Source: Conexibacter sp.
GTDB lineage: Bacteria; Actinomycetota; Thermoleophilia; Solirubrobacterales; Solirubrobacteraceae
Direction of reading: 5' to 3'
DNA length: 6,117 bases
Assembly (NCBI GenBank): GCA_025964215.1
Contig: JAOPZG010000387.1
Coordinates: 1 to 6,117 of the forward strand
The notes under the pieces are model-generated. The model did not search any database, was not told where the DNA came from, and saw nothing but the letters and a program-made list of their open reading frames with translations. This document shows, piece by piece, positions 5,940 to 6,117 of this stretch; the first letter of the stretch is position 1, and every line of letters starts with the position of its first letter. The position numbers and the translations under genes were made by a program.

Positions 5940-6117
5940 ATGGGCGAGGCGGCAGGCAACATGGACCCTGCATCCCAGTCTGCCGCCTCCCCGGCCGGTT
6001 CGCTGGTGGAGCGGCTCAGATCGGTCCACTTGAAGATGGTCGACGCCGTGCTGGGCGGCGACGGCCTGCAGCAGGTCGCGGCGCTGGCCGCGGAGGCCGC
6101 GGGCGCCCCGGTGGCGA
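5940..6117 (+). CDS. Putative transcriptional regulator, PucR/GAF-like N-terminus (cut by window edge)
   Basis: Only the first 59 residues are visible. Residues 1-20 are a low-complexity Ala/Ser/Pro/Gly leader. From 21 the sequence reads SLVERLRSVHLKMVDAVLGG, then DGLQQVAALAAEAAGAPVA. This amphipathic helix followed by L-x-x-V-A-x-L-A-A-E-x-x-G-A-P-V is how the GAF-like input domain begins in many PucR/CdaR-family and related regulators of Thermoleophilia, as far as I remember them; the DNA-binding domain would be at the far C-terminus, outside the window. A GAF-containing diguanylate cyclase or a sensor kinase could start the same way. It begins 15 bases after the glnK stop with ribosome binding sites in the junction, so it is probably the third gene of the amt operon. 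An internal ATG (residue 8, at 5961) is an alternative start. Confidence 0.6.
   Translation, partial: MGEAAGNMDPASQSAASPAGSLVERLRSVHLKMVDAVLGGDGLQQVAALAAEAAGAPVA

Overview
The window is high-GC DNA (strongly G/C at third codon positions) from what looks like a free-living actinobacterium. The type III glutamine synthetase, the style of the small secreted proteins and the PucR-like N-terminus after the P-II gene all remind me of Thermoleophilia (Solirubrobacter/Conexibacter-like soil bacteria). That placement is from recall of the families, not from a search.

Layout, left to right. Positions 1-211 (minus) hold the N-terminal part of an ECF-type RNA polymerase sigma factor that runs off the left edge. 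Positions 302-1327 (minus) hold a tight two-gene unit for two secreted proteins of unknown function. Their junction is only a few bases, and the Shine-Dalgarno of the second gene is built into the stop codon of the first. A plausible promoter lies at 1390-1417, and a hairpin in the leader overlaps the first ribosome binding site. Positions 1328-1664 carry no convincing gene; they hold that promoter and leader plus a perfect 15-bp-stem terminator for the next gene. Positions 1665-3818 (minus) hold a full-length type III glutamine synthetase. A 265-bp divergent control region follows (3819-4083), with a near-perfect 13-bp inverted repeat. On the plus strand, 4084-5559 is an Amt ammonium channel, overlapping by 4 bases a P-II protein (GlnK, 5556-5924). 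Sixteen bases later begins a gene, cut by the right edge, whose N-terminus resembles PucR/GAF-type regulators of this lineage.

The right two thirds form a nitrogen-assimilation module: Amt brings ammonium in, GlnK senses ATP/ADP and 2-oxoglutarate and is expected to gate Amt, and the divergently transcribed glutamine synthetase fixes ammonium into glutamine. The most interesting points are that GlnK has leucine at position 51, where the classical uridylylation/adenylylation tyrosine sits, and that the shared divergent region carries a paired candidate operator. I see no CRISPR array, transposon, phage gene, tRNA or rRNA. Most of the window is ordinary chromosomal DNA; the secreted pair is the least understood part.
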